64,000 nucleotides of DNA from Flammulina velutipes. Lineage: Eukaryota; Basidiomycota; Agaricomycetes; Agaricales; Physalacriaceae. The number at the start of each line of letters is the position of its first letter. The first letter of the stretch is position 1. A program made the position numbers and the translations under genes. Below are positions 25,846 to 37,150 of the stretch, piece after piece. Under the pieces are notes generated by a model, which saw nothing but the letters and a program-made list of their open reading frames with translations, was not told the origin of the DNA and ran no database searches. Where the stretch lies: NCBI GenBank assembly GCA_011800155.1, contig CM022377.1:1612001-1676000 (forward strand). Reading direction: 5' to 3'.

Positions 25846-26834
25846 TTACTTGAAATCCAAATCATACGTCCCACCTTTCTCCACAGCCTATAAGGTTAAT
25901 TCAGTCGTGGAGCCTCATGTCAACGAATCTTTACTCACCCGTTTATACGCTGGACTGCAATAATTGCGTGAGCGTAGGGTAACGTAGAGAAGCTCGAACC
26001 ACTTACCGCCCCCGAGCCATATCCACATACTTGGAGACATATTCCCCCGCCTCCCCAAGTTTGATCATCAACTCCAAAGGGAACACCATATCGAAATCCG
26101 CTGCCGTTGGATTAGCACCTCCAGATATCCATGTCTTGTCCGCAAGATGTCTTTCCAGCTAGAGCATGGGTTAGAACACTCCGTGAGTGTGGTGGCGGTA
26201 ATGCGCACCATAGCGTTATGATCGTCGAGGGATGGTTTGACCACACGTTTGTACAGCTGCTTGGTGATGGGTGCAACCAGCGGTCGCACGTACCACGGAG
26301 AGTGGGTTCCCATTAGCTGGAAGAGCAGTCCCATGGCTAGGACGGGCATCAACGAACCAGAGGCATAATGAGAATCTGTTCGAATATCCACATTAGAACA
26401 AAGCAGAATAGAACTCGGAGAGAGAATGGGACTCACAGTACAAGTTATGCAGATACTCCGCCTCAGACGACGTCTTGAAGCGGCCTTGGCCGTATTTCTC
26501 AATTATGTAGTCTGGGAGTAGATACATGTTCAATGAACGAAGGTCTTTTGTCTGTGAGAAACCATATACACACCAATGACCGCTCCGCTCTCCGCTAAGG
26601 TGACGTCCCCGTCAGTAATGATAGGTGATTTTCCCAGAGGATGTATGTTCTTGAACTCCGCGGGAGCAAACCTATGGTTCACACGCAGGTGCGCCTTGAG
26701 TTCATACTCCACTCCAAGCTCTTCCTACAGGAGTAATTCATAAGGAACCAGGGATGGTTAGAGGTGGTATGAGGTACCAAGAGCCACAGTACACTTTGCG
26801 AGCGGGAGTTACTGAGGTGGTAAACAACCAACAT
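25846..26834 (-). CDS. Glutathione S-transferase, Gtt1-like, copy B
   Basis: Starts MLVVYHLSNSRSQSVLWLL and parallels copy A exon by exon: EELGVEYELKAHLRV, HPLGKSPIITDGDVTLAESG, YYSHYASGSLMPVLAMGLLF, NPTAADFDMVFPLE. The C-terminus RPAYKRAVEKGGTYDLDFK requires the last intron (donor GTGAGT) to be spliced; otherwise the frame ends VSKDSLT. The corresponding intron in copy A has a GC donor, so the site is conserved but the donor differs. Predicted role is glutathione conjugation or peroxidase activity, probably membrane associated as for Gtt1. Copies A and B are same-strand duplicates now separated by the Kar5-like gene. Confidence 0.88.
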
Positions 26835-27228
26835 GAGAGTTGATGGCATCAATAGGAAGAGGTTGTTAATTTAGTGTATTGCGAAGCTACGACCTTTACT
26901 GCATAGTAAAACTATCGTAAGAGAAGATTTTCGTACGAAAAAAGGACGCTACTCACTAAACAACGCGTCCGACAATCACCTAAATCCGAACGCCACATCG
27001 TAAGTACGCGACTCACGACGTGACTTTCAACGCCATACACCACACCCAACTACACAACTTACCCGACTATGACCCATAAAAGCTTAGCTTAATTCAAAAG
27101 AGAGGGTATAGTACATAAATTACTCGATCGCCGATTCAAACCATAATAAGTACAATAATTGAACAAGTGAAGCCGGTATGCGTGAATGCGAATGAATAAA
27201 CAACCAAGAATTGGATACCACGTTGCTG
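26835..27228. other. Intergenic, nothing recognised
   Basis: About 390 bp between GST copy B start and the cyclin stop. AT-rich with ACGAC/CACAC-rich patches. It must contain the GST B promoter. Confidence 0.45.
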
Positions 27229-29094
27229 TCAGCGAGCAGAACGTTCCCGAAGCGCTGCTCGGATCTCATCGCGTGCTCGCCTCCGTTCAGTGGCCTCCTC
27301 CATCTTCAGTCTCTCATCCCGCACACTGCGCTTCAACCGAGGAAGCTCCGCCTCTAAATCGATGGGCGACCCCGCCGGAAACACGAATGTTATCCATTCA
27401 CGCATAAATATACTGCACTGTAAGGGAGAAATAAATCAGACATGAGGATTCGCGGAAATGAACGGCGGGACTAACCTTCATGTATCTTTTCGAGGCATAT
27501 TTTTTTACTAATGTGATCGACTGCTCATCTTCAGGCAGAAGTAGGTGGTCAATGAGAACGTTGACGACGGGTAATATTTGTTGTTCGGTGTAACCAGCAT
27601 AGTGTGACAGTGTGGGACCCTATAAGTCGACGTGAGTGAGAGAACAACACAACAAGATAGAAGAACATACCCAGTCTTCCTTTCCCATCGCCATTCGCCC
27701 GAGGTACAGCGAAGCCGCAGCGTGCATCGAGGTAGGAACTCCAACCAACCGCCAGTCCAAAGAAGCGACCTCCAAGAGATATTTCCCAATCATCCGAACA
27801 TTATGATCAAGGTCATCAGCTTTGCTCCCGCGGCGCAAGAAGCTCATGGGACCAGCGAAGCTCAAGTTCCACTCTACTGTTTTGAGAACGTATTGCTCCG
27901 CCTTGAGCAACTCGGAGACTTTGTACTGATCACCAGCGAGCTTGACAATATCGTTGACACTTGGCGCGACGCTCTCCTCGAATTTTGTCGCGACGTAGAA
28001 GCACGAGAGTCCGACGAGCTGAAGTTTCGACACGGAAATTGTCGCTCGTAACGAGAGGAAGCGATCGAAGAGGTTGACGAAGAGGAACCACGTTTCGGGT
28101 AAACAGCGGTACATGGAGTGGACCTGTAGCATCCAATCGAGGAGAACCATACGCTTGGTCCAGTCGATATCCTCGTGAAGTTCGATGTAGTTGGCATTTG
28201 GTAAGCTTTTATTCTGAAGAAAGATTAGTACGTGAACGACGCGTGGAAAACTGCGCTGCATACCTCGATCTCCTTGATGTACTTGTATATCTCTGTAGCG
28301 TACTCTGCAACCATAAGTGGATCGTCGGCATCCTCTCCATCCAGGTCTTTCCAGTCTTGAACCTCCTCGATTTCGTCGTCCAGTTCGGCGGCGACAGCGT
28401 CCGCATCAAGTTGTGATTGCTCGATCAACCTGACCTGAGCTTCAGATATGGGAGGGAGATGGTCGTCGTAGGGAGTAGTATGGCGTTTCTTGAGAGCGCG
28501 TGCGGATTCCTCGTCGTCGGTGACAGAGGTTGCGCGTGAGGTAGATGTACTAGCGTGGACTCGTTCGTGGACGGAGGCCTGGCGTCGAATGGCGGGAGCT
28601 GCAGAGGACTCGGAGGGCTCCTCGCTGCTGGCAACGGTGAACTTGCGACGCAGGCCAGCGGTCTTGATCGTAGACGTGGCGCTGGGAGCGATTCTGCCTC
28701 CAGCGGTTGTCTGCAACGGACGGCGAGCGAGCGGTCTTGAACTAGGGTTTGCTTTGGACGTCTCCTCGAGTTTCTCCCTTTCCTTGCCTTTCCCAGAGGC
28801 GTCCTTGTGTGCGTTGGGACCAGCGACCTCGGCGAGAACGCCTCGTTTGCGCTTGCCTGCGGCGGTATCTGTTGTCGGCTCTAGGGCCTTCTTGGGAGCC
28901 ACTGGCTTGAGGTCGCCTTCTGCGAGTGCTTTTGTCCGCGCAGCTATTCTGGCGGCTCTCGAGGTCGCGTTTTCTATATCCTTGACGGTATTTCGTACTG
29001 AACGTTGGGGTGCAGGACGCCGAATCTGTGTGATATCAGCACTGGAGCTCGCCGTGAACGACGACGGGCGACGCACAGGAATATTGGAAGACAT
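27229..29094 (-). CDS. B-type (mitotic) cyclin
   Basis: Starts MSSNIPVRRPSSFTASSSAD. The N-terminal about 250 residues are disordered and basic, with Lys/Arg-Ser/Pro patches. No classical RxxLxxIxN destruction box was found by eye; RSVRNTVKDIEN near residue 31 is the nearest thing. The cyclin N box follows: YATEIYKYIKEIE, then IDWTKRMVLLDWMLQVHSMY (the MRAILIDW equivalent), LPETWFLFVNLFDRFLS, QLVGLSCFYVATKFEE. The cyclin C box is MSFLRRGSKADDLDHNVRMI to LLLPEDEQSITLVKKYASKR. The C-terminus (KCSIFMREWITF ... LRERSAR) comes from the last exon and is highly charged. It would activate Cdk1 at G2/M. Confidence 0.92.
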
Positions 29095-29421
29095 TGTCGA
29101 CTATGCTAGCATACGTCGTTGGCGAGAAATAAGGAGGAGGAGCGAGCAGGAGAGCGGATGGTATCGCTGAGGTGGAAGACAAGAATATGACGGCCCAAGT
29201 TTGGCTGCCCTTTTGTCATCAGGCAAACTACGCCAAACAACACGACGTCACGTGGTCGCTCTTTTCCCGTGCTGGTCTTTGTGCGGCATGTGGCCATCCA
29301 AACGGTCTTTTCGGACCACCACAATGGCCACACGCGTAGATAACATTGGAGATTAATCAACAGTTAGATCGAAGTCATCCTAGATCCGAGTGGCGTCGAA
29401 ATTCATATCATTGACAATTAG

Positions 29422-29435
29422 CCCTAACCCTAAAC
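29422..29435 (+). promoter_or_regulatory. Telo-box-like CCCTAACCCTAAAC
   Basis: Two CCCTAA units end 28 bp before the ATG of the F-box gene. The reverse complement contains GTTTAGGGTT, the telo-box that binds Myb/TRF-type factors in other eukaryotes. It is too short to be a telomere remnant. Regulatory role is inferred. Confidence 0.3.
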
Positions 29436-29463
29436 GGAACTTGCCTCTTTCCATCACCGTACA

Positions 29464-30726
29464 ATGCATGCTCGCGTCGAACTCGGCCCGCGACTGCCAC
29501 TGGAAGTGCTGGAGATGGTTGCCGACGCGCTATGTGGCCTGGATCTCACACATGCACTCGCTGCAGCACTTGTGTGTCGCTCGTTCGCAGACCGTAGCAG
29601 GAGGAGCATATTCCATTGCCTTGTCCTCGACGGCTTGCCCAGCCTCACTTCGTTCCATAATCTATATCTTTCCAAGCACAGGCTCCCGCTGTACGTGCGA
29701 TCTCTCACTATCCGAGGCAAAGCGCCGGGGTGCTGGGATAGTGCGGCGGATGACGGCTGGGAGGTCATGCTGACGAACATCGTGCAGCGCATGGTCCATC
29801 TCCGCAAGCTCAAGTTCGACACCATCCTCTGGGCTACATTTCCGTCGGCCATCTACTCAGCATTATCCTCCTTCCCGTTGACGCATCTCCATATCAGGAA
29901 AAGTGTTATCGACAATCCCATACGCCTCTTCCATTTCCTTCGGCAATGCACACGACTGCAGGACCTCGTACTCGGTCCAGGACTGCAGTTCACATCCTAC
30001 GACGATTGCGATAGCGAAGAGCAGAATACATATCCGGAGCCATCCGTCCTGCATTCCCTCTACATCACATGCAATCAAGCCACCCGACACCTCGCATCCT
30101 TCATGCTGAACAAGAAAGCTCCTCTTGTCAGCTTACATGCATTAGAGAAACTCAACATATATCTGCACGACGCCACTGGTGAAGGCTTCGACTCACTCGG
30201 ACCTCTGAACGCCGTGGTCATGCAGAACCTCGTCAAAGCCTCTCGGTCGACTCTCCAGCTCCTCGATGCAAAACTCCTCCAGAGCACGCATATGGTCGAC
30301 GGTCTCGTCCCGCCATTCACCCTCGACTTTGACCGCCTCGCCACAATAGGCTTCGACATTTGCGATGTCCCAGGATTCTTCTATCCTGCGCAATACGTTA
30401 CCTGGTGGACCGATACCTTCCAAAGGATGGCCAGCCCCCACGCTCTTGGGATCGTCATCCTACGGATGTGCATCGACACCGCCTCGCCCTCCCGCCTCAC
30501 CATAGTGTCATCTCGATCTATGGCTCTATGGGAGAAGCTGGACTCGGTCCTCGCGCACAAGCGGTTCTCGGGGCTGCGCAGCGTGGGCGTATACATGACC
30601 TCTGTGCGCCAGATGGATCATCCCGACCCGGCTACGATGAAGGTCCTACAAGGGATAAGATCCAAGATCTTAGAGAGTATGGTGAAACTCAGAGACGCCG
30701 ATTCATTGACTGTCCAAGTTTTATGA
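29464..30726 (+). CDS. F-box-like protein with degenerate leucine-rich repeats
   Basis: Single exon of 420 residues, unusual among its intron-rich neighbours. The start MHARVELGPRLPLEVLEMVA followed by ALAAALVCRSFADRSRRSIF is the F-box-like pattern common in large Agaricomycete families (LPxEIxxxI ... L..CsLVcr.w...s...lF). Later hydrophobic-rich segments of about 25 residues (LRKLKFDTILWATFPS, LTHLHIRKSVIDN, LQDLVLGPGLQF, LEKLNIYLHD) resemble loose leucine-rich repeats. F-box proteins recruit substrates to SCF ubiquitin ligase; many such Agaricomycete genes have no known target. No signal peptide or membrane segment is seen. Confidence 0.75.
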   Translation: MHARVELGPRLPLEVLEMVADALCGLDLTHALAAALVCRSFADRSRRSIFHCLVLDGLPSLTSFHNLYLSKHRLPLYVRSLTIRGKAPGCWDSAADDGWEVMLTNIVQRMVHLRKLKFDTILWATFPSAIYSALSSFPLTHLHIRKSVIDNPIRLFHFLRQCTRLQDLVLGPGLQFTSYDDCDSEEQNTYPEPSVLHSLYITCNQATRHLASFMLNKKAPLVSLHALEKLNIYLHDATGEGFDSLGPLNAVVMQNLVKASRSTLQLLDAKLLQSTHMVDGLVPPFTLDFDRLATIGFDICDVPGFFYPAQYVTWWTDTFQRMASPHALGIVILRMCIDTASPSRLTIVSSRSMALWEKLDSVLAHKRFSGLRSVGVYMTSVRQMDHPDPATMKVLQGIRSKILESMVKLRDADSLTVQVL

Positions 30727-31821
30727 ACGCAGGTATTATCGCAAAGAGGTCACTCCTTCCTGTGCTTATGATTTATGACAGAATCGACCTCCCGAGATTC
30801 ATTTACTCCCAATCATCGACGGTCGACCCCAGTGAGTTGCTGAAGCGGACGGCGCCACGGAGATGTGACGCCGGTTCATCCGCTGTCCACCACGTTGGCA
30901 GGAGTTTCACCCGAAGGATTTCCCTGCGTGCATGATACCAGGTAAGATATGAAAGTTATCTTCCTCCCGATTCGTCTCTCCTAGTCGTAAAACTACTAAC
31001 GGTAAATACATGGGGTCTCAATTTAAACTATGGATGCTTTTTGCAATAATATCGCTACTGTGTATGTCTGTATGTGCTCCTCTATCTCATACGTCTGCGC
31101 TATCCTTCCGATAAGTTCCAAAAAGTACAACTTGAATGTTGCTCGCCGAAGGTACATGCACATTCCTGATCTTTCTCAAGACGTCGCGCTCTTCCCAGTT
31201 ATCCAGAAATTATATGTGCATGTATACGCTGGTAGAGACTCCCCACTGACTTCTGTACCCATGGCATATCTGTCTTACAAGTACGGGAGATGCGAACCTG
31301 AAGTGTGCGTGGGAAAAAATGTTCTTGTTCCCAACCACCATCATCTAAACGCTTTACTATGAACTCCTCTACTGTTCCACAAACTGGGGACATCGAAATA
31401 AGCTCCCAACTCTATCTGACGCGCTGGAGATTCTTTGAATATAACTTAAAGATTACGACTCGAGGCTGGGAATAACTCGGCGCATGTATATAATATGCTG
31501 ACAGGGAACTCTCCGCTGAAGCACACACTCAAGGGCCCTATTTCAACATCTATCTGCAGGTCCAGTTATCAGTTTGGACTGCCCCTGGTTCGCTGCAGCT
31601 GTGCGTTTCCCACGCGCCACATTCCTCATCGGCACAATTGTTCATCTAGCGGCGCGCCAGTGGGTAAACAAGGACAAAGAATCATGGACCATCGTACACT
31701 TTTCTGCGTACAATGGTTTCCCGCCTAGGCTTACCACTTCGGGCTGAATGTTTACTTTCGATTGTGTCGGTACATGTATCTTCCTGGGACTTGGACCAGC
31801 GAACGCGCGCGCTGCCCATAT
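30727..31821. other. Intergenic, nothing recognised
   Basis: About 1.1 kb between two plus-strand genes. Frames are short and out of context. It should include the promoter of the HMG-box gene. Confidence 0.45.
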
Positions 31822-31827
31822 TATAAA
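31822..31827 (+). promoter_or_regulatory. TATA box of the HMG-box gene
   Basis: TATAAA, within ATATTATAAAGAGG, lies 96 bp upstream of the ATG and is followed by a pyrimidine-rich stretch and several CCCATC/CACATC motifs typical of fungal transcription starts. Confidence 0.5.
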
Positions 31828-31922
31828 GAGGCCGCTCCATCTACCTTTTCCCCCAACACAGTTTCTGCCCCATCCCATCTTGACCCATTCCCAAACACCA
31901 CATCTATATCTCCTCAATTACT

Positions 31923-32675
31923 ATGGTGCGCGCAACTACCCGCAAAGGTCGAGCTGCTCGTGCCCCCACCAAGCCCAAGTCCATTCCAAAGTCCCAGCCC
32001 AAGTCCGCATCCCAGGCCAAAATCCCTCGACCCCCCAACAGCTGGATCCTCTTCCGCGCCTATTTCACCAAGCAGCGCGAAATCTCTGCTGCTGCAGGCG
32101 GTTGCCAGAGGCAACTATCTGGCACTGCCTCCTTCGCATGGCACCGTCTGTCACGTCAAAACAGGGCGTTCTGGGAGATGAAGTCTGATGAGGCGAAGGC
32201 TCTGCATGCGCTGAAATATCCCGACTATAAGTATGCCCCCAGACGCAAGAACTCGAAGCGCGCGGCTTCACCAGAGGAGGAATATGGCGGTGAAGGAAAG
32301 GAGAATGCTAAGAAGGTGAAAGATGACGACACTTATACGCCTGCGAAGGAGGCTCGTCGCTCGCAGCGTACCAAGGCAATCAAGGCTCCGCGATACGTTG
32401 CCACGCCCGAGCCATCCGTCGACGAAGAACGCAGTCTCTCGCCGGAACTTCTGCCTCCTTCCGACACCGTCTCCGTCATCGACGTTGCAGAGACGATCTC
32501 CGAGCTCGAGTTTGCCAGTGAAACCTTACCTCATCCGTTCGACCAAACAGGAATAGTGTTGCCTGCTATCTTTTACGATTTGCCCTACCAATGGGAAAAC
32601 ATCCCCGTGGGCATGTTAGAAGGTCCTCCCACCGAGACCTACCTTTACGGCCCGAACGGGCGACCGCGCATTTGA
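31923..32675 (+). CDS. MATA_HMG-type HMG-box transcription factor
   Basis: Intronless, 250 residues. A basic N-terminus (MVRATTRKGRAARAPTKPKS) leads into an HMG box at about residues 34-103: IPRPPNSWILFRAYFTKQRE, FAWHRLSRQNRAFWEMKSDE, ALKYPDYKYAPRRK. The PRPPNSWILFR start and PDYKYxPRR end mark the sequence-specific SOX/MATA branch, which binds ACAATG-like sites in the minor groove. A nuclear-localisation-like KRAASPEE/KENAKKVK segment follows, then an acidic Ser/Pro-rich part and a conserved-looking PYQWENIPVGMLEGPPTETY tail. Such factors include mating-pathway and stress regulators in fungi; this one is unlinked to any recognisable mating-type homeodomain or pheromone gene here. The specific role cannot be told. 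Confidence 0.85.
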   Translation: MVRATTRKGRAARAPTKPKSIPKSQPKSASQAKIPRPPNSWILFRAYFTKQREISAAAGGCQRQLSGTASFAWHRLSRQNRAFWEMKSDEAKALHALKYPDYKYAPRRKNSKRAASPEEEYGGEGKENAKKVKDDDTYTPAKEARRSQRTKAIKAPRYVATPEPSVDEERSLSPELLPPSDTVSVIDVAETISELEFASETLPHPFDQTGIVLPAIFYDLPYQWENIPVGMLEGPPTETYLYGPNGRPRI

Positions 32676-33068
32676 ACCGCTCCCGTCATCGTCCCCGCCT
32701 CCCTATTCTCTCAAAGTTGATGATCCTTACGCCCCCTTCCTCATGTTTTTTATCCTGATCTACGTTCCACTGGCACCGCCGTCTCATTTTGATTGTTATA
32801 AGCATGAACATTTTTAGCTCGTTTTTATCTCATATTTATATCCTTCGTTACATCCAGTCATATTAGCTACTGTTGATCAAGCTTGTAAATTATACTGCCA
32901 TTTCTACCAGAAACTCGTACCTCTTATCCATCGTATTGCAGCCGAGACGCGACGCGTTTTTTAATGAGATCACGTGCTGATAGCGTCTCCTTCTCAACGT
33001 CAGCTTTGATTCAGCTTTGAGGTTTCGACACGTTGACGAACAGCACAGACGACCGTATCTTCTTCAAC

Positions 33069-33578
33069 ATGCCTATAAAGTCTTCCGACTTTCTTCTCAT
33101 TGTTGTGAGTGTCGCAGGTTCCAGAGAATGCTGTTCGATGTACTAAATAAGCCCCTCTGTAGATTTCGATACTATTTCCTCCTGCTGCTGCCCTGTTTAT
33201 TTCTGGATGTAGCTGCGACTTTTTGATCAGTATATTATTGACTTTGTGAGTCCCATCAATACCCCAGCATCGATAGGAACTTATCACCGTGCTAAACAGA
33301 ATTGGGGCCCTTCCTGGACACGTCGTGAGTTTGCGGGTGGTCTCAATAATTCCCTTGGATAGACATCTGACTTTGAATAGCACGCCTTCTGGTTAATTTA
33401 CAAGAAAGTTAAGGCGGAGGAGAAGTACGGCCCTGGTGGCTCCCGATGTAAGTGTTATGCGCCACATAGTTCGTTGCCTAACCCTTTTCTAGACATGGGT
33501 TACGGATATTTCGAGCCGTTGGAGGGACAAGGGACGACATCTGGGCTGCCTCCCCCTCCTGCCTATGGTTCTGTTTAG
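33069..33578 (+). CDS. PMP3: Pmp3/UPF0057 small proteolipid
   Basis: Five small exons join to about 98 residues. Two hydrophobic helices hold the family signature: FPPAAALFISGC then CDFLISILLTLIGALPGHVH and AFWLIYKKV. The signature exon borders have GT donors and TAG/CAG acceptors. Pmp3 proteins sit in the plasma membrane, influence membrane potential, and protect against salt and cation stress. Yeast Pmp3 is only 55 residues; this one has an extra C-terminal tail ending GLPPPPAYGSV, which contains a PPAY (PPxY) motif. PPxY motifs bind WW domains of Rsp5/NEDD4 ubiquitin ligases, so a role in turnover is plausible but inferred. Confidence 0.9.
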
Positions 33579-33771
33579 TGTATTACGGAGTGCATAAATT
33601 TGTAGAGACGGAGGATCCGTACTATGTAAGGGCAGCCTTTGAAATTAATAAAGGCAAACACGCCGGCTCTTCGTTCCATCTTAGAACTTTCAAGCTTGGA
33701 CTCATCTCTGCCTCTTCCCCTCATCTCATAGCTCTCTGCTTGTCGAGAGGGCACTGTGCGCCTCTACATCG

Positions 33772-36700
33772 ATGGCGACCTCCTCGCGGCTGTCGTACGC
33801 AGATCTTGCCAAGAAAAATATCACCACCCGGTCCTCTAATGATGTCCAGAAAGCAGCGACGTTGAGCACCTCGACGACTGCCACAGCGCCCAATACAGCG
33901 TTCCCTCTGCCATCGCGGTCGCCGTCGTCAACGACGACACCGTCAATCCAATCAACCAGACCACCATCACCCACCCTAGATGATGCTTCGAGTGACGCGA
34001 AAACGGTCTGGGATATTCGCAAAGAACAGTTTACCAGCCGCCACACCACAGCGTCACGCCCTCAGATACCCTCAACGTCGCAGGTGCCATCGAACAGCTC
34101 GATGCCGGACGATGACGATGTATTTGTGGTCAAGATGCCCCTACGAACCCCTCCTGCTGTCGTTGTTGAAGACGCTGAAATATGGCCGGCTGTCGGTACA
34201 GCAGTTACAACACCTCCTCCTGCACCGCCCGCAGCGCTTGCAAATCCCGTAGAAACGACTCCGAAAAAAGGTGCGTTTCCTGTCTTACTTGTCCTTCTTC
34301 ATACTGAAAGCATTTCAGGCGAAAAAACAAAATGGGTGCCCATTCCTCCTGCAGAGCTCCAAGCAGCCGCCGATGCCGCCCGTCGGTCTCAAAACAGCTC
34401 ACACTCACGGCATACGTCACACTCTACTTCACTATCGCGTCAACCGCGACACATAGCGCCTAGTTCTGCATCAGGTTCTCAGAACCAGAGTCGAGCTAAC
34501 TCGCGCGTTCACAGCCAAACTTCAAGTCCTAAGGTACCGCGCGGGAGACGATTACCGGACGAAAGCGATGCTTTCGTGAGCACTGCTCAATCGTCAGAAT
34601 ACAGCTCCCCACAAATACCTCCTCAACCTTTGCCTACCCAAAACCAGGCATTTGACCCATCTTTTATGTTTCCCCCGCGATCTATGCATCCGTCGCCTTA
34701 TTATCCTCAGCATGCACCGATGTACATGCACGGTCATCATCCGAATCAGACCCCGCCACAGCACCAACCCATGCCCCTTCCATCACCATATCCGATATAT
34801 CCTCCCCACCCTTCTCAACAATACGATTATAGTCAGATGCATCAACCGTACATGTATTGGAACGGCTACGGTCCCTCTAGCTCTGGCTCTCACACCCCCG
34901 ATTACCCAGGTTACGCTGCGTATACTCAGCCGCCCATGTCCTTTTCCCCACATCGTCAAACCGACTATCTACCGGCGACAAAAGCTTCGGAACAACCCTT
35001 GTATACAGATACAACGACAACGAACGGCAACTCAATTTCGCCCCCAGGTGCGATTGAATCATCTTCAGTCCCTGCGAAGCCGCCTCGGCCGCAGGACTCT
35101 GATGCGGTTGCTGGCCCCGCATTGGAACGCGGCTCAGACGGCGCAGAGGAGAAATGGAGGAAGGTCGTCTTTGGTAGCATCGGCGCTCCTGGCAGCAGCC
35201 AGACTCCCAGTCCCGTCCCTCAGAACTCTACCGTGGTCCATGATTTGGAGAAATCTTTCACTGGATTCTCCATAGGGGTATCGGACAAAGATAGTGTGCT
35301 GGCCACAGACTCGGGGCTCAAGTGGGCGTTCGGGACAACAAGTGGCGGAGGTGGAGAGGAAGAGGAAGAGAAGGTCGCGGAGGCTTCGACTTTCACAGTA
35401 GCACCAGCGGAGACGGCAACATCACATCCTCAGTCACCTAATTCACATCCACCTCTTCCTCCCTTACACATTCCTGGTCAATTGCAGACGTCAGCGGGGT
35501 TTCCTGCGAACGGTACCAACGATGTCGAATACTACCCTCAACCTTATCAACCGACCCTCATGCAAGCACCTTATCCCCCGCAACATCATCCCACTCTGTC
35601 ACAATCATCTACTCCCAGCGAGTTTGGAGGCAAGCCGTCCAACGATCCGGAGCTGGCTGTTCAAGATTTCGGGTTTGGGTTCGGTCTTGCTAGCGGGACT
35701 GGCTACGCGTTGCTTATAAACAGAGAAGAGCAGGACCGACGAGAGCGCGAAAGGGAGATGGAACGGGAACGGGAGAAGGAGATCATTCAACCGGAGATGG
35801 ACGAGCTGATGATGTCTGCTTCCCATCAGCATGAGCGACCGTCGTTCTTCCCCACGCGAGGGAAGCGTGGAGGTTTCTCTCCTCAGTCGAATGGTTACGA
35901 TCGAGGAGGCTTCGAGCGTCGGGGGAGAGGACGTGGAGGGTTCAGGGGGAGAGGATCCCGAGGTGGGTATGGACGTGGTGGCTATTCGCCTCAGCAGCAG
36001 CACTATGTGCCTCATTTCCTGGGCGTCGAAGGAGGAGGGGGAGGATATGGCGAGGTGTACTATACTGGGCCCATGTACCCACCTCCTCCCTTCCAAGTCG
36101 GTGGAGGAGGATACTACGAGTACGAGGGGGGTTATCGACCTCATCCGTATTCGCCACACCCACCGGAGAGCCCCATGCAGCATTCACCTTTGGCTCCGAT
36201 AAATGGTGCCCCCTTGTCGTCTCCCAGTCAACCTCCTCTGCCTACCCCAATAACCACGTTGACTTTTCCGGTTGACAGGACGAGATATTTGGTATTGGGC
36301 CAGGTGGAGTACTACCTTAGTCCTCAAAACATGGCGCAGGACTTGTTTTTGCGAACAAACGTATGTGGCTATCTTGATTTGTTACGTGAAATTTGTAGCT
36401 TACGACGGATCATAGATGGATAGCGAGGGTTGGATATCTGTCTCCCTCTTAGCTTCGTTCAACCGAGTCAAACAGTTGACTGGTGGCGTTAGTATCGATA
36501 TCGTTCGGGATGCTATGTCCTTGTCGACGGTGATAGAGATGCATCCGTCAGGAGGGATGGCACGAATGCACGAGTGGAGACAATTCGTTCTCCCGAGTGT
36601 GGGTGTTGAAGTGGGCACTTCGAGTAGCAAGGCTGGTAGCGAGACTGAGCCGTCTCCTACCACTCCGGCGGATTATGCCCTTGAACATGATGCGTCGAAG

Positions 36701-36775
36701 GATGAGGATGAGGACGAGGAGATCGAGTTTGTCCTCGGGGAAGAGGCAGGGTACATGAGTGTCCCCAGAGCGTAA
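33772..36775 (+). CDS. La-domain (LARP1/Sro9-like) RNA-binding protein
   Basis: Three exons (33772-34270, 34319-36360, 36416-36775) sum to 966 residues. The first 800 are disordered and rich in Ser/Pro/Gln/His/Tyr with repeated QPYYPxP-like patches. An RGG/RGR cluster (FERRGRGRGGFRGRGSRGGY) precedes the C-terminal La motif: VDRTRYLVLGQVEYYLSPQN, MAQDLFLRTNMDSEGWISVS, LLASFNRVKQLT. The La motif spans the last intron. LARP1/Sro9/Slf1 proteins bind mRNA, polysomes and poly(A) or 5'TOP ends and affect translation. The acidic tail (EDEDEEIEFVLGEEAGYMSV) may be autoregulatory, as inference. Intron 1 (34271-34318) is 48 nt and stop-free. Confidence 0.9.
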
Positions 36776-37150
36776 CTCATCTCTCTCTTGCGTTTCTAGC
36801 TCGAAGCTCAACCTTCATTCACTCTCTACATAACACTATTTTTGGCGCTGCTCTCTTTTTCTTCTATGTCTATACCCTGTGACGAAGGGAGCACGTTTGT
36901 AGTACGTATATACAGTTTTTATTACTAGTACCCTTACTTTTGTGAGGGTGGCGTACGATTGTTTGTTTGTTGTACCTCTTTCGTCTTTCTGTCCTTTCTT
37001 TACTCATATTTAGCATACATACTTATCACTACACGTACATTCATAGCAACTGCATTTCAAGTGATGGTGGTTTGACAGCGAATAAGAATAACATAAAAAA
37101 CATACAGCCGTATTACATATGGGCATTACACACAACACTAATTATAAATA
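36776..37150. other. Intergenic between convergent genes
   Basis: About 375 bp, AT-rich, with two 3' UTRs; no further feature found. Confidence 0.5.

Noticed and set aside
28490..29170. 226-codon frame antisense to the cyclin
   Set aside because: Shadow frame of the Ser/Arg/Ala-rich N-terminal cyclin exon; no own motifs.
29422..29435. Interstitial telomere
   Set aside because: Only two CCCTAA units; true interstitial tracts are longer. Kept only as a possible telo-box.
34652..35275. 207-codon frame overlapping the La-domain gene
   Set aside because: Shadow of the Pro/His/Tyr-rich coding sequence in another frame.
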